From Sutcliffiella horikoshii (GTDB taxonomy: Bacteria; Bacillota; Bacilli; Bacillales; Bacillaceae_I), in assembly GCF_008180725.1 (NCBI RefSeq), contig NZ_VTEV01000004.1, positions 62,001 through 126,000 on the forward strand: a DNA stretch of 64,000 nt, in the 5' to 3' direction. The position numbers were made by a program, and so were the translations under genes. Shown here piece by piece: positions 8,253 through 16,735 of the stretch. Below the pieces are notes generated by a model that did not search any database, was not told where the DNA came from, and was given only the letters and a program-made list of their open reading frames with translations. How positions within the stretch are numbered: position 1 is the first letter of the stretch; each line of letters starts with the position of its first letter.

Positions 8253-8711
8253 ATGGAAAGAAAGCAATTTTTGCTACTAAGTTTGATTGTTGTTATATCC
8301 TCTTTTTTGCTAGGTTGTTCGGAAAAAACAGATACCGAAACTGAATGGAAGGAAAGTGCTCTTTTTGAATCTGGAGGATTTACGATGATTGGAGAGCAGG
8401 GAAGAATTGGTTTTATATATGATGATAGTAACAACGATAGATTTTACCCAAACAAAGAACAAAAATACATGTGGCATCTATGGGGAGACAAAGAGGAGCT
8501 GGAAGGTGAATTTAAGGTAACAGCTACCCACCAAAACGATAAAAAATCATTTACTATATTGGATAGGCCCTTAGGTGGGGCAAATAATGGAGCCGACGAA
8601 CACGTACCTTCTATGATGTCTCTTCCTGAAAGCGGCTTGTGGAAATTAGACGCGTATGTAGGAGATAACCTGTTCGGCACAGTATATGTAAAAGTTCACG
8701 AGAAAGAGTAA
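8253..8711 (+). CDS. Lipoprotein, DUF4871-like
   Basis: 152 residues. The RBS AGGAGG lies 7 bp before ATG. Signal peptide with lipobox LLGC (Cys22). The mature part has IGEQGRIGFIYDD, KYMWHLWGDKEELEGEFKVTA and a terminal LPESGLWKLDAYVGDNLFGT. These are characteristic of a group of Bacillus cell-surface lipoproteins (I believe DUF4871) that look like an immunoglobulin-type beta-sandwich. Function unknown. Confidence 0.65.
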   Translation: MERKQFLLLSLIVVISSFLLGCSEKTDTETEWKESALFESGGFTMIGEQGRIGFIYDDSNNDRFYPNKEQKYMWHLWGDKEELEGEFKVTATHQNDKKSFTILDRPLGGANNGADEHVPSMMSLPESGLWKLDAYVGDNLFGTVYVKVHEKE

Positions 8712-8867
8712 AAATAAGCAGGGAAAAGTGGGTAATGGAAGCGATGCAGTTATTCACTTTCCGAGTAGTTAGCGGTCTATTCTTTATTAGGTTGAAAAAA
8801 GAAGGGTAGAATCAGAAGCAAGAAAAAGAAAGGGAAAGACTCAAGAATAGAAAGAGGTAGGATTAGT

Positions 8868-9344
8868 GTGAGCATATCTATTCGAGAAGCTATCAAAAGT
8901 GATTACAATTCCTTATTGCCGTTATTCAGGCAGGTTCATGAATTACATGTCTATGAAAGACCGGATTTATATAAAGAGAATTCTACCCCAGTTGGTCAAG
9001 GGTTCTTTGAAAGCCAGCTAGCTGATGCCAGGCAGCATATTTTTGTGGCAACCATAGGCAATGAAATAGTTGGAATCGTTGTGATGAAGGAAGAAGATAT
9101 AATTGAAAATTCATTTGTGAAAGCGAGAAAAATACTATATATAAACAGTTTATGTGTTGCCGAAACAAAGAGGAATAAAGGTATTGGAAAAAGACTTTTG
9201 CAATATGTTTTTGAATTTGGAAGAAGCTTAAATGTTGAGAGTATTGAATTGGGAGTATCAGAAAGAAATTCTTCTGCAATCAAATTTTATGAGTCAGTTG
9301 GTATGGCAACGAAGAGTAGAAAAATGGAGATTATACTGGACTAA
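8868..9344 (+). CDS. GNAT-family N-acetyltransferase
   Basis: 158 residues, GTG start after GAAAGAGGTAGG. The acetyl-CoA loop is RNKGIGKRLL, preceded by the core strand ILYINSLCVAETK, and the C-terminal part has NSSAIKFYESVGM. All parts of the GNAT fold are present. Substrate cannot be deduced. It is followed 15 bp later by a Nudix hydrolase, so the pair is probably co-transcribed. Confidence 0.85.
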   Translation: MSISIREAIKSDYNSLLPLFRQVHELHVYERPDLYKENSTPVGQGFFESQLADARQHIFVATIGNEIVGIVVMKEEDIIENSFVKARKILYINSLCVAETKRNKGIGKRLLQYVFEFGRSLNVESIELGVSERNSSAIKFYESVGMATKSRKMEIILD

Positions 9345-9359
9345 TCTGGAGGAATCTTA

Positions 9360-9806
9360 TTGAATCTAACAAAGAATAATGGAAGAGTATTTCTAGATTT
9401 CATTAGTATGACTGAGGAAGTTATTGATAATTATCTGCCGTTAGCCGGTTCCTTTGCTGTTATAAAATGCAAAGGTAAATATCTTTTGTGTTACAACATA
9501 TGGCGTGAACAATGGGAATTACCGGCAGGACGTAGAGAAGGCGATGAAACTCCTAAGGAATGTGCGATTAGAGAGTTGTTTGAGGAAACTGGTCAAATGG
9601 TAAGTGATTTAGATTTTAAGGGGTTATTAAAATTCCAAAAAACAATTAGTGGAGAAGTTGCTTACAATCCAGTTTATTTTACAGAAATGGAAAGGCTTCA
9701 ACCATTCATAGAAAATGAAGAATCCTCTGAAATAAGGCTTTGGGACTTAAAAGAAGAAATAGGCTACTTAGATGAAGTGGATATTAGGCTATTGGAGTAT
9801 ATATAA
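9360..9806 (+). CDS. Nudix hydrolase
   Basis: 148 residues. TTG start preceded by TGGAGG. The complete Nudix box spans residues 57-79 (GRREGDETPKECAI then RELFEETGQ) and fits Gx5Ex7REUxEExGU. The family hydrolyses nucleoside-diphosphate-linked compounds using Mg2+ or Mn2+. The substrate is not predictable from the short flanks. It lies 15 bp behind the GNAT gene. Confidence 0.85.
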   Translation: MNLTKNNGRVFLDFISMTEEVIDNYLPLAGSFAVIKCKGKYLLCYNIWREQWELPAGRREGDETPKECAIRELFEETGQMVSDLDFKGLLKFQKTISGEVAYNPVYFTEMERLQPFIENEESSEIRLWDLKEEIGYLDEVDIRLLEYI

Positions 9807-9824
9807 AGCTGCAAACTGAGTCGA

Positions 9825-10094
9825 GTTGGAAGATTTCGATTATACCTTTGGGGCAGATGAGACATTGGTAATTATATCTGCAACTATGACTTTACAAGGT
9901 TAGAGCATGGATTCTGCACATTTATTTTTCCAAACCTTTAAAAAAGAAAAGTTTGATAGCTGGAAACTAATAAGAAGTTACATAGAAGCAAGGGTCTCAT
10001 TAGAGAATATAAGGAATATACAATTGAACTAAGGGGAAAGAGGGCAAAACTTATTGCTGAATCTTCAGCTAGTACAAGTACTTCTAAATTTTAA
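9825..10094 (+). pseudogene. Decayed reading-frame remnants
   Basis: No intact gene lies here, but three consecutive frame segments read like protein. VELEDFDYTFGADETL ends in a stop near 9899. AHLFFQTFKKEKFDSWKLI follows, then a shift into KGLIREYKEYTIELRGKRAK, which runs to a stop at 10092-10094. This pattern suggests a small gene broken by stop codons and frameshifts. I could not identify the parent family. Confidence 0.3.
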
Positions 10095-10105
10095 GGGGAG
10101 ATAAT

Positions 10106-10828
10106 ATGCCAGTTAGAGATCGTTATTCCAAAAACAAAGATATTTTCATTCACTACCTTGAATCAACTGATTATTCTCCTGACCTGACACCATTAGTATA
10201 TGTTCCTGGAGCTTTGGGATTTGCTGAACATTTCGTGAATGAGATGGGAATTTTATCACCAAGACGTAGTTTGTCACTCAGTCTCAGGGGAAATGGGAAA
10301 AGCGATGCTCCGCTTTCAGCATATAGCTTGGAAGATCATGTCTCAGATATCGAAGCAGTGATAAAAGAAAGTCAACTTAAACGCTATTGTTTAATGGCGT
10401 ACTCTATGGGAGTACCATTCGCCATTAAGCATGCATCTAATTACCCTGAACATATAAAAGGAATAATTATATGTGATTATCCAGCCAAGTATCCTGATAT
10501 ACCGGAGTCATCGGTTGATACGGTTTTATCAAAGGGATTTGTTAAGGAAGAACGTCAACACGTCGTTAGAGCAATCCAAAAAGAGTCAAAAGAAGTTGAA
10601 TTATGGGAAGATCTAAAAAGAATAAAGTGTCCGGTTCTTATTATAAAGGGTGGGACAAACAACTCACTATTAAAGGAGAGAGCTACAGAAAAATACAAGA
10701 ATAATTTGAGTAATGTGAACGTGGTTGAATTCTCAGATTCAGGTCACGAATTATGGATACCTAATTATGATAGATTCATTAAAACTGTCACAAATTTTTT
10801 AGTAGACTTGGATCGGCTGCATACGTAA
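10106..10828 (+). CDS. Alpha/beta-fold hydrolase
   Basis: 240 residues, RBS AAGGGGAG before ATG. The nucleophile is Ser100 in AYSMG; the oxyanion-side segment is VYVPGALG; SLSLRGNGKSDAP matches the GxGxSD segment of peroxidase/esterase-like members; the C-terminal SDSGHELWIPN supplies the histidine, and an acid residue is expected in the KGGTN region. A cytoplasmic hydrolase or haloperoxidase-like enzyme with unknown substrate. It is followed by a quinone-oxidoreductase-type gene 24 bp downstream. Confidence 0.8.
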   Translation: MPVRDRYSKNKDIFIHYLESTDYSPDLTPLVYVPGALGFAEHFVNEMGILSPRRSLSLSLRGNGKSDAPLSAYSLEDHVSDIEAVIKESQLKRYCLMAYSMGVPFAIKHASNYPEHIKGIIICDYPAKYPDIPESSVDTVLSKGFVKEERQHVVRAIQKESKEVELWEDLKRIKCPVLIIKGGTNNSLLKERATEKYKNNLSNVNVVEFSDSGHELWIPNYDRFIKTVTNFLVDLDRLHT

Positions 10829-10852
10829 ATTGAATTTGAAAGGGAGATTAAC

Positions 10853-11818
10853 ATGAAAGCGGTCATTCAGAATGAATTTGGTAATTCAGATGTACTCTTA
10901 TATACAGAAATAGAATTACCAGAGATTCGCAAAAATGAAGTCTTAATAAAAGCAGAATATACGAGCGTAAATTATGCAGATATAAAAAAACGCATGGGTA
11001 ATAAAGGGAAGGGTGATTTTCCATTAACACTTGGATTGGATGTTGCTGGGACAATTGAGAAGGTTTCCGATGATTCACCATTCTCAAAGGGCGATCGGGT
11101 AATAGCTTTTCCGAAAAATGGTTCATATGCGGAGTATGTTGTAGCGAATGAACAACTGGTGTTTAAAATTCCAGATAGTCTTTCTTTCAAACAAGCTGCA
11201 ACAGCCCCAACCGTATCCATTTTAGCATATATCCTAATCCATGAAATAGGCCAAGTGAAAAAAACGGATACCATTGTAATACATAGTGCAGCAGGTGGGG
11301 TAGGTTCCATGCTAGTGCAACTCGCCAAGCTAGCTGGTGTAAAGAGAATTGTCGGAACAGTTGGAAATCTTAATAAAGAAAATTATGTGAAAAATCTAGG
11401 TGCAGACGTTGTGTGCACCTATGAATCATTTGTTGAGGAAGTATTAAAGTTAACCAATAACTTGGGAGCTAATATTATCTTTGATTCCGTTGCCGGTGAG
11501 GTTACAAGTAAAAGCTTAGAGTGTCTAGCCTTATATGGCACTCTTGTTCAATTTGGTAATAGCAGTGGAAAAGCAGGCAACTTTAAAACAAGTGATGTTC
11601 ATAGCAGTTGTAGAAATATCAAGGGGTTTAGCTTAGGTACAACCAGAAAACATGATCCTGCAAGATTAGCTGATGTAGCAGAGAAGGTCTTAGAACTTTT
11701 TGCTTCAGAAAGGATTACACTCCCTATTGCCAAGGTGTTTGATTTAAGTGAAGCTGCACAAGCACATAAATTAATAGAGAGTCGCAACTATGAAGGCAAG
11801 ATTTTGATTAAGGTATAG
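10853..11818 (+). CDS. Zinc-independent MDR-family quinone oxidoreductase-like protein
   Basis: 321 residues with a GroES-like N-terminal domain (SVNYADIKKRMG, GLDVAGTIEKV) and a Rossmann domain (HSAAGGVGSMLVQLAK, about 145-160). The usual catalytic and structural zinc cysteines of alcohol dehydrogenases are missing, as in quinone/crotonyl reductases (QOR type). It would reduce quinones or enones with NADPH. RBS AAAGGGAG precedes ATG. Probably in one unit with the hydrolase before it and the phosphatase-like gene after it. Confidence 0.8.
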   Translation: MKAVIQNEFGNSDVLLYTEIELPEIRKNEVLIKAEYTSVNYADIKKRMGNKGKGDFPLTLGLDVAGTIEKVSDDSPFSKGDRVIAFPKNGSYAEYVVANEQLVFKIPDSLSFKQAATAPTVSILAYILIHEIGQVKKTDTIVIHSAAGGVGSMLVQLAKLAGVKRIVGTVGNLNKENYVKNLGADVVCTYESFVEEVLKLTNNLGANIIFDSVAGEVTSKSLECLALYGTLVQFGNSSGKAGNFKTSDVHSSCRNIKGFSLGTTRKHDPARLADVAEKVLELFASERITLPIAKVFDLSEAAQAHKLIESRNYEGKILIKV

Positions 11819-11833
11819 AATGGGGTCCCTGAT

Positions 11834-12319
11834 GTGAGAGTCTTGTTCCTGTGTACAGATAATTTTACCAGAAGTGTTACAGCTGAATTTTGTATGAAGC
11901 ATTTTATAAAACAAAACAATATAACCAATATCATAGTTGCTTCAGCGGGATTTAAAGCTGATAGTGATTTGAGTTCGTTTTCTAATATTCATTTTGATAG
12001 GATGAGGCAATTAAACATTAGTACGGATGGATTTAGCAGGACTTCATTTAATCGGAGACTAATAGATGAGTTCGATATTATAATTGGAATGGGAAAAGAA
12101 CATAAGGATTACATCCAGCAAGAATATAATGAGAGAATTTATCTTTTTAATGAAGTTTATAAAGGTGTTGGTAGTTCAATAACTGTGCCGCCTCCAGATA
12201 AAGATGGGAATTATTTAGTGCAGATAGCCGATATGGTTGATTATATTAATCAAGCAATCCCTCAGTTGGTAATAAATCTTAATAGAATGTTACCCTTTAA
12301 AAATGGCGGGATTTCCTAG
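11834..12319 (+). CDS. Low-molecular-weight protein-tyrosine-phosphatase-like protein
   Basis: 161 residues, GTG start. The N-terminal strand runs into the P-loop LFLCTDNFTRS with Cys7 and Arg13, fitting CX5R, although the family's usual CxGNxCRSP is relaxed. A later VPPPDKDGN supplies a candidate general acid. Length and order agree with LMW phosphatases and related arsenate-reductase-like folds. It starts 15 bp after the oxidoreductase gene. Activity on phosphotyrosine is not certain because several loop residues differ. Confidence 0.6.
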   Translation: MRVLFLCTDNFTRSVTAEFCMKHFIKQNNITNIIVASAGFKADSDLSSFSNIHFDRMRQLNISTDGFSRTSFNRRLIDEFDIIIGMGKEHKDYIQQEYNERIYLFNEVYKGVGSSITVPPPDKDGNYLVQIADMVDYINQAIPQLVINLNRMLPFKNGGIS

Positions 12320-12334
12320 TGAATAATCTAAAAA

Positions 12335-12358
12335 TAAAAATAACTATGGTTATTTTTA
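12335..12358 (+). terminator. Short AT-rich terminator
   Basis: AAAAATAAC and GTTATTTTT form a perfect 9-bp stem around TATG, ending in Ts, 16 bp after the phosphatase-like gene. Confidence 0.5.
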
Positions 12359-12438
12359 CTGTTTTAGTGTAAAATTACCCTAAAGGAAGTAAGTGGAAAT
12401 AGAGGGATTTTACAAAACATTTTCATAAAGGAGAAACC

Positions 12439-13590
12439 ATGAGAGTTATAACATCGCTTATTATTTCAATTGCCATTATGTTTTTTGGATTTTACGGTAC
12501 TATCATTTTATTAATCTCTACTGGTAAGGATCTATACGGCCTTGTTTCAGCAGCATTTGTGCTTACCCTGCTTATTTTCGTGAATTTATCGGTGTGGGGG
12601 CAGTTTACTAAAAAAGCCGTAAAGTACACGTTTATATGTTTGACTAGTATATTTGTTCTTTTTGTCACGGTCGAAGGCGGTAAAGCCTGGTATCACCATT
12701 CCTTAAAAATCATGAGTACCCAGGACGTAGATTTAAGTCAATATGAACCATTTCAGAATAATGATCGTGTTGCGGATTTAGGAAAAGAGGCATCCATGCA
12801 GCTAGAAGAACCTCTATTAAAGCTTGACGGATCGACTGCTTTATACCCTGTGTTTTCCTCTTTTGCTCAGGCTGTTTATCCAGAAGGCGCGTATGATTCT
12901 TCTATGAGTGAAGTGCAATCCACCCAGACTTCAGGAGCGTGGGCTGGTCTCCTAAAAGAAGAAAGAGAACTGATTTTTGTTCCAGAACCTCCAAGCTCTA
13001 TCCAATCTCAAGCAAAGGCGAGAGACGTGGAGCTGATGTTAACCCCAGTTGGAAAAGAAGCATTCGTTTTTTTTGTACATAAAGATAATCCTGTTAATAA
13101 TCTTACCGTGGAGGATATCCAAAAAATCTATTCAGGTGAGATTACGAATTGGAAGGAGCTTGGTGGTAGCGACGAGCCTATCTTAGCTTTTCAACGACCA
13201 GAAGACAGTGGGAGCCAACAGATGCTTCGAAAAGTAATGGGAACCAAAAGGTTGATGGATCCACCTAGTGATCAGCGAGTTTCAGGTATGGGGGGAATTA
13301 TTAAAGAAACCCTAGACTATGAAAATAGGAAAAATGCGATTGGCTTCTCGTTCCGCTTCTTCTCGGAAACGATGGTGCAAAACAATAAGATTAAGCATTT
13401 AAAGGTGGACGGAGTTGCACCTTCTATTGAATCTATACAAAAGGATACCTATCCGTTCGTCAGTCCGTTTTACGCCGTGCATCTCTCAACTGCAACCAAT
13501 CCTAATCTCGCATCATTTTTAGAGTGGATTAAATCGGAAGAAGGCCAATTGCTGGTAGAAAAGTCGGGGTATGTTCCATATCATAATTGA
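12439..13590 (+). CDS. PstS-like substrate-binding protein fused to an N-terminal membrane domain
   Basis: 383 residues. The first 80 residues form three membrane helices (about 4-25, 35-52, 62-80) instead of a simple lipoprotein signal. The remainder is a PBP-like domain of the phosphate-binding PstS type: LKLDGSTALYPVFSSFAQAVYP, then FVHKDNPVNNLTVEDIQKIYSGEITNWKELGG, RPEDSGSQQMLRKVMG and a C-terminal SFLEWIKSEEGQLLVEKSGYVPY. It would bind an anion (phosphate or similar) outside the membrane. No pst permease or ATPase genes are adjacent, so a sensing or scavenging role is possible. RBS AAAGGAG precedes ATG. Confidence 0.75.
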   Translation: MRVITSLIISIAIMFFGFYGTIILLISTGKDLYGLVSAAFVLTLLIFVNLSVWGQFTKKAVKYTFICLTSIFVLFVTVEGGKAWYHHSLKIMSTQDVDLSQYEPFQNNDRVADLGKEASMQLEEPLLKLDGSTALYPVFSSFAQAVYPEGAYDSSMSEVQSTQTSGAWAGLLKEERELIFVPEPPSSIQSQAKARDVELMLTPVGKEAFVFFVHKDNPVNNLTVEDIQKIYSGEITNWKELGGSDEPILAFQRPEDSGSQQMLRKVMGTKRLMDPPSDQRVSGMGGIIKETLDYENRKNAIGFSFRFFSETMVQNNKIKHLKVDGVAPSIESIQKDTYPFVSPFYAVHLSTATNPNLASFLEWIKSEEGQLLVEKSGYVPYHN

Positions 13591-13620
13591 AAGTGATTTT
13601 TCAAAAAAAATGAAGAGTTA

Positions 13621-13649
13621 TTGCCTAAACAAATTATTTGTGCTAATAT
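13621..13649 (+). promoter_or_regulatory. Sigma-A promoter of the lysS-like gene
   Basis: TTGCCT (13621-13626), 17-bp spacer, TAATAT (13644-13649), positioned just ahead of the T-box leader. Confidence 0.65.
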
Positions 13650-13659
13650 TCTAAAAAAC

Positions 13660-13966
13660 ATACGGAATGTACGGCTGTGAAGAGAAGAGTAAATAGGATT
13701 AATTATTTCCAGAGAGCTTCGGTAGGTGAGAAGAAGCAATAATGATCTTAATGAAAAAAGCCTCGGAGCCTTTGCACGGATCTAAGGTTTCTTAGTGATA
13801 CTGCGACGGGATCTCCCGTTATAGAGATAGGGTATAATTGTTTTTTGAAAAACAGAAGTACCCGAAGAGGTTGATATGGCAACATGTCAACAAACTGGGG
13901 TGGTACCACGAAGTTAACAACTCTCGTCCTCAAGATGAATAATCTTGGGGGTGGGAGTTTTTTTGT
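13660..13966 (+). promoter_or_regulatory. T-box leader, lysine (AAA specifier)
   Basis: The leader shows the AGAGAGC...GGTAGGTGAGAAG elements of stem I, a specifier region with GAA AAA A (AAA at 13756-13758), and the T-box sequence GGGTGGTACCACG (13898-13910). A long terminator stem follows (CTCTCGTCCTCAAGAT paired with ATCTTGGGGGTGGGAG, 13921-13957) with a seven-T run. Such leaders sense uncharged tRNA: pairing of the anticodon with the specifier and of NCCA with the T-box bulge stabilises the antiterminator. AAA reads as lysine, in agreement with the downstream lysyl-tRNA synthetase. The specifier position is inferred by comparison with the standard layout. Confidence 0.88.
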
Positions 13967-14023
13967 TTTAAAAAATAGTATGGCAGCTTGATAATAGGTA
14001 AAAAAAAATTGGAGTTGATAAAA

Positions 14024-15481
14024 ATGAGTCAAGAACAAAGAGCCATAAGAATGGAGAAATTAGAGGCTTTAAGGTCACAGGGGATTCCAGTTTATCCTGA
14101 AAGGTTTCAGACAAATTACGAACTATATGAGGCATCTTCACTTGAGGATGGAACATCTGGTGTTCGTGTAGCAGGAAGAATTATGGGGATTCGCCATTTT
14201 AGTAAATTCAGTTTCATCACCATTTCAAACATACAAGGTAGGTTGCAACTTCTACTGAAAAAAGACGAGGTAGGGGAGCGGGCTATGAGTGATTTCCTCG
14301 ACTATTTTGATATAGGCGATTTTATAGGTGTAGAAGGAAAAATGTATTCCACGAAAACAAATGAAAAAACGCTTCGTATCGAAAACTATGTGCTACTTGG
14401 GAAAGCGTTACAGACACTGCCGGATAAATGGCATGGATTAAGTAATATAGACACACGATATAGACAACGATATATAGATTTGATGATGACAAAAAAAACA
14501 AAAAACCGCATGTTAATGCGAACAAAATTGGTGCGTGCCGTTCGTAGGTTTTTAGAAGAAAAAGACTTCATGGAAGTGGAAACGCCTGTATTGCAACATA
14601 CTTCTTCGGGTGCTTTAGCGCGTCCATTTAAAACGTATCATAACTCTCTGGATACAGAATTAAATTTACGTATTGCTCCAGAGACTTATTTGAAAAGGCT
14701 AATTGTGGGGGGATTTACAAAAGTATTCGAATTTGCAAGATGCTTTCGAAATGAAGGAATCAGCCCTCAACATCTTCAAGAATTCACCATGGTGGAGGGA
14801 TATGCAGCATATTGGAACTATGAAGATACGATGAAGCTTATGCGTGAAATGATTATCTATGTCCTTAAACAAACATTTGACTCAACAGTTATAAGTATAA
14901 AAGGGCAATCGATTGATTTTTCATTAGAGTGGAAAGTTGTCTCATTTAGAGAGTTAATTTTAAAAGATACTGGTATTGATATTGAGTTATATCCAGATGT
15001 GAAAAGCTTATACGAAGAAACAAAACGAAGAAATATTCATTTAGAAGGAGAGGAAATCGAGACATTAGGAAGAGGAAACTTTATTGACCTTCTATACAAA
15101 AAAGTGTGTCGCCCACACTTAATAGAACCAACATTCCTTATTAACCATCCAATTGATCTGTCACCATTAGCCAGAGCAAATGATGACAATCCAGCAATAA
15201 CAGATCGCTTCCAACTAGTAGTAAATGGTGCTGAAATCATCAATGCCTATTCAGAATTAGTCGACCCTGTAGAACAGAGAAAACGATTAGAGGCACAAGC
15301 CATGTTGAAAAGCGGCGGTGATACAGAAGCAATGGAAATGGATGAAGACTACTTATTGGCGATGGAATATGGGATGCCACCTATTTCCGGTTGGGGATTT
15401 GGGATTGAACGATTACTGATGGTATTAACAGATTGTGATACGATTAAGGACTGTGTTTTATTTCCGTTAACTAGAAAATAA
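14024..15481 (+). CDS. lysS: Class II lysyl-tRNA synthetase, divergent second copy
   Basis: 485 residues. Start chosen at ATG 14024, 9 bp after GGAG; an earlier in-frame codon at 13988 lies inside the terminator flank. The N-terminal OB anticodon-binding domain (VRVAGRIMGIRHFSKFSFITI) is followed by the class II core: motif 1 FMEVETPVLQ, motif 2 FRNEGISPQHLQEFTMVEGY, motif 3 GWGFGIERLLM. Housekeeping LysRS usually reads RHNPEFTMIE and GIGIDRLVM, so this copy is diverged. In Bacillus the main lysS lies elsewhere, near yacF/ftsH, so this is probably an additional, T-box-induced isozyme used when charged tRNA-Lys falls. It ends in its own terminator. Confidence 0.85.
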   Translation: MSQEQRAIRMEKLEALRSQGIPVYPERFQTNYELYEASSLEDGTSGVRVAGRIMGIRHFSKFSFITISNIQGRLQLLLKKDEVGERAMSDFLDYFDIGDFIGVEGKMYSTKTNEKTLRIENYVLLGKALQTLPDKWHGLSNIDTRYRQRYIDLMMTKKTKNRMLMRTKLVRAVRRFLEEKDFMEVETPVLQHTSSGALARPFKTYHNSLDTELNLRIAPETYLKRLIVGGFTKVFEFARCFRNEGISPQHLQEFTMVEGYAAYWNYEDTMKLMREMIIYVLKQTFDSTVISIKGQSIDFSLEWKVVSFRELILKDTGIDIELYPDVKSLYEETKRRNIHLEGEEIETLGRGNFIDLLYKKVCRPHLIEPTFLINHPIDLSPLARANDDNPAITDRFQLVVNGAEIINAYSELVDPVEQRKRLEAQAMLKSGGDTEAMEMDEDYLLAMEYGMPPISGWGFGIERLLMVLTDCDTIKDCVLFPLTRK

Positions 15482-15492
15482 ATCATACTACG

Positions 15493-15526
15493 GAAGCTTA
15501 TCTTAAAAAAGGTAAGCTTCTTTTTT
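15493..15526 (+). terminator. Terminator of the lysS-like gene
   Basis: GAAGCTTA pairs with TAAGCTTC around a short loop and is followed by six Ts (15521-15526), 11 bp after the stop codon. Confidence 0.8.
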
Positions 15527-15580
15527 ATGAAATTTAATATTGTGTAAATATTAAAAATTTGAAATAATTGGTATCAGGAA
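15493..15580 (+). repeat. Terminator-linked repeat, copy B
   Basis: The hairpin and the TTCTTTTTTATG flank match 1630-1662, and the tail starting at 15561 begins GAAATAATTGGTAT, as in the copies ending at 1724, 19630 and 21836. This copy diverges after about 15 bases of tail. Confidence 0.5.
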
Positions 15581-15646
15581 TTAAAGAAGTTAAAGTTGCC
15601 CACCATGTAGTGTTTATTAAAAAATTTATATAAAAAGGAGATAAAG

Positions 15647-15934
15647 ATGTCTAATAATATTTCTGAAAAACAACACATAAAAAGTATGGTCACATTTAGC
15701 TACCTCACTCTTGCATGTCTTTTTTCATTCGCATTTACCTCAATATGCATCCTTATTCTAATGGTTCCCATGGTAGGGATTTTAGATTTTACCTATTTCC
15801 CCTCAAAAGTTGCAATACCTTCATTTCTAATATCTATGGTTTTTTCTGTTCTAGCTTTTAAAAATTTTTTTGGAAAGATATTGATTGTATTTAACCTGAG
15901 TCTCATGATCTTTATGATTGTTTATGGGCCTTAA
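15647..15934 (+). CDS. Small membrane protein, 95 aa
   Basis: RBS AAAAGGAG before ATG. The product has about three hydrophobic helices (16-40, 55-70, 74-92) and few charged residues. It is followed closely by another small membrane protein and an M50-like protease. No family recognised. Confidence 0.55.
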   Translation: MSNNISEKQHIKSMVTFSYLTLACLFSFAFTSICILILMVPMVGILDFTYFPSKVAIPSFLISMVFSVLAFKNFFGKILIVFNLSLMIFMIVYGP

Positions 15935-15979
15935 AATTTGTTGATTGATAGATGGAAAAATAATGGAAAGGAATTACCT

Positions 15980-16195
15980 GTGTTGAAAAAAGGATTAGAA
16001 AAAATATTATTTCTTTTGTTTAGTGTGTTTATATTTGTTCTGTTGTGGAAGGTTATGGGGATATTCTGGAATGCTTTCGTACCGTGGAATCTTACAACGG
16101 ATTTAATAGGATTATTTGTGGTTGCGCCATTGCTAATGATATTGACTTTTGTTTTGTCGAGTTTGTCATTTAAAATTATAAGGGACGGAAAATGA
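15980..16195 (+). CDS. Small membrane protein, 71 aa
   Basis: Start taken as GTG 15980 because AAAGG lies 7 bp upstream; an in-frame TTG at 15938 would add 14 polar residues without an RBS. Two helices (about 8-30 and 40-62) enclose FWNAFVPWNLTTD; the end is SFKIIRDGK. It lies 46 bp after the previous gene and 30 bp before the protease gene, so the three may be one unit. Unknown function. Confidence 0.45.
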   Translation: MLKKGLEKILFLLFSVFIFVLLWKVMGIFWNAFVPWNLTTDLIGLFVVAPLLMILTFVLSSLSFKIIRDGK

Positions 16196-16225
16196 GTTTA
16201 CTAGATATGAGTAAAGGAGCAAAAT

Positions 16226-16693
16226 ATGCTATTATTTCTTCTGTTTTATATTTTGGTTATCCCTATTTGTGTCCTTATGCACGAAATTGGGCATGGTGTA
16301 GGAGTTGTTTCCTTTTCAAAACATGATGCGCACATTTATTTAGGAAAAAGAAATAAGGAAAACAAAGAAAATTTTCGAATTGGAAGGTTTCGTTTCCATA
16401 TTCATTGGTCTTATGTAGGCTTTGCTGAATGGAGAGGGGAATTAAACAAACGACAGAGGATTGTAGCTTTGGCAGGCGGACCGCTTATGTCGTTATTACT
16501 TGTGTTTTTATTTGCTGGAATAGCATATTCGTTACCCCCAAGTGATTTGAGTGCATTCTTTTGGGGAGTATGCAATATTAATCTGGGTATGGTTGTTTGG
16601 ACAGTCATTCCGATAACCTACCCTCGTTGGATGGGACCATATTATGGTCATCCTTCTGATGGACTCCAATTGCTAAGGTTGCTAAGAAAGTAG
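16226..16693 (+). CDS. M50-like membrane metalloprotease
   Basis: 155 residues. The first helix contains HEIGH (residues 19-23), the zinc-binding HExxH of site-2-type proteases. After a soluble loop come AGGPLMSLLLVFLFAGIAYSL and a helix with NINLGMVVWTVIPI, then HPSDGLQLLRLL, where D would be the third metal ligand of the family (NxxPxxDG type). It is a compact intramembrane protease of unknown substrate. RBS AAAGGAG precedes ATG. The two preceding small membrane proteins could be partners. Confidence 0.7.
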   Translation: MLLFLLFYILVIPICVLMHEIGHGVGVVSFSKHDAHIYLGKRNKENKENFRIGRFRFHIHWSYVGFAEWRGELNKRQRIVALAGGPLMSLLLVFLFAGIAYSLPPSDLSAFFWGVCNINLGMVVWTVIPITYPRWMGPYYGHPSDGLQLLRLLRK

Positions 16694-16735
16694 AAAAGTG
16701 TAAATTAAATAGAATTTTGTAGGGGGAGGAAAGAT

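Noticed and set aside
8720-8762. Hairpin AAAGTG...CACTTT after the DUF4871-like gene
   Set aside because: The stem is visible but no T-run follows and the loop is long, so I do not list it as a terminator.
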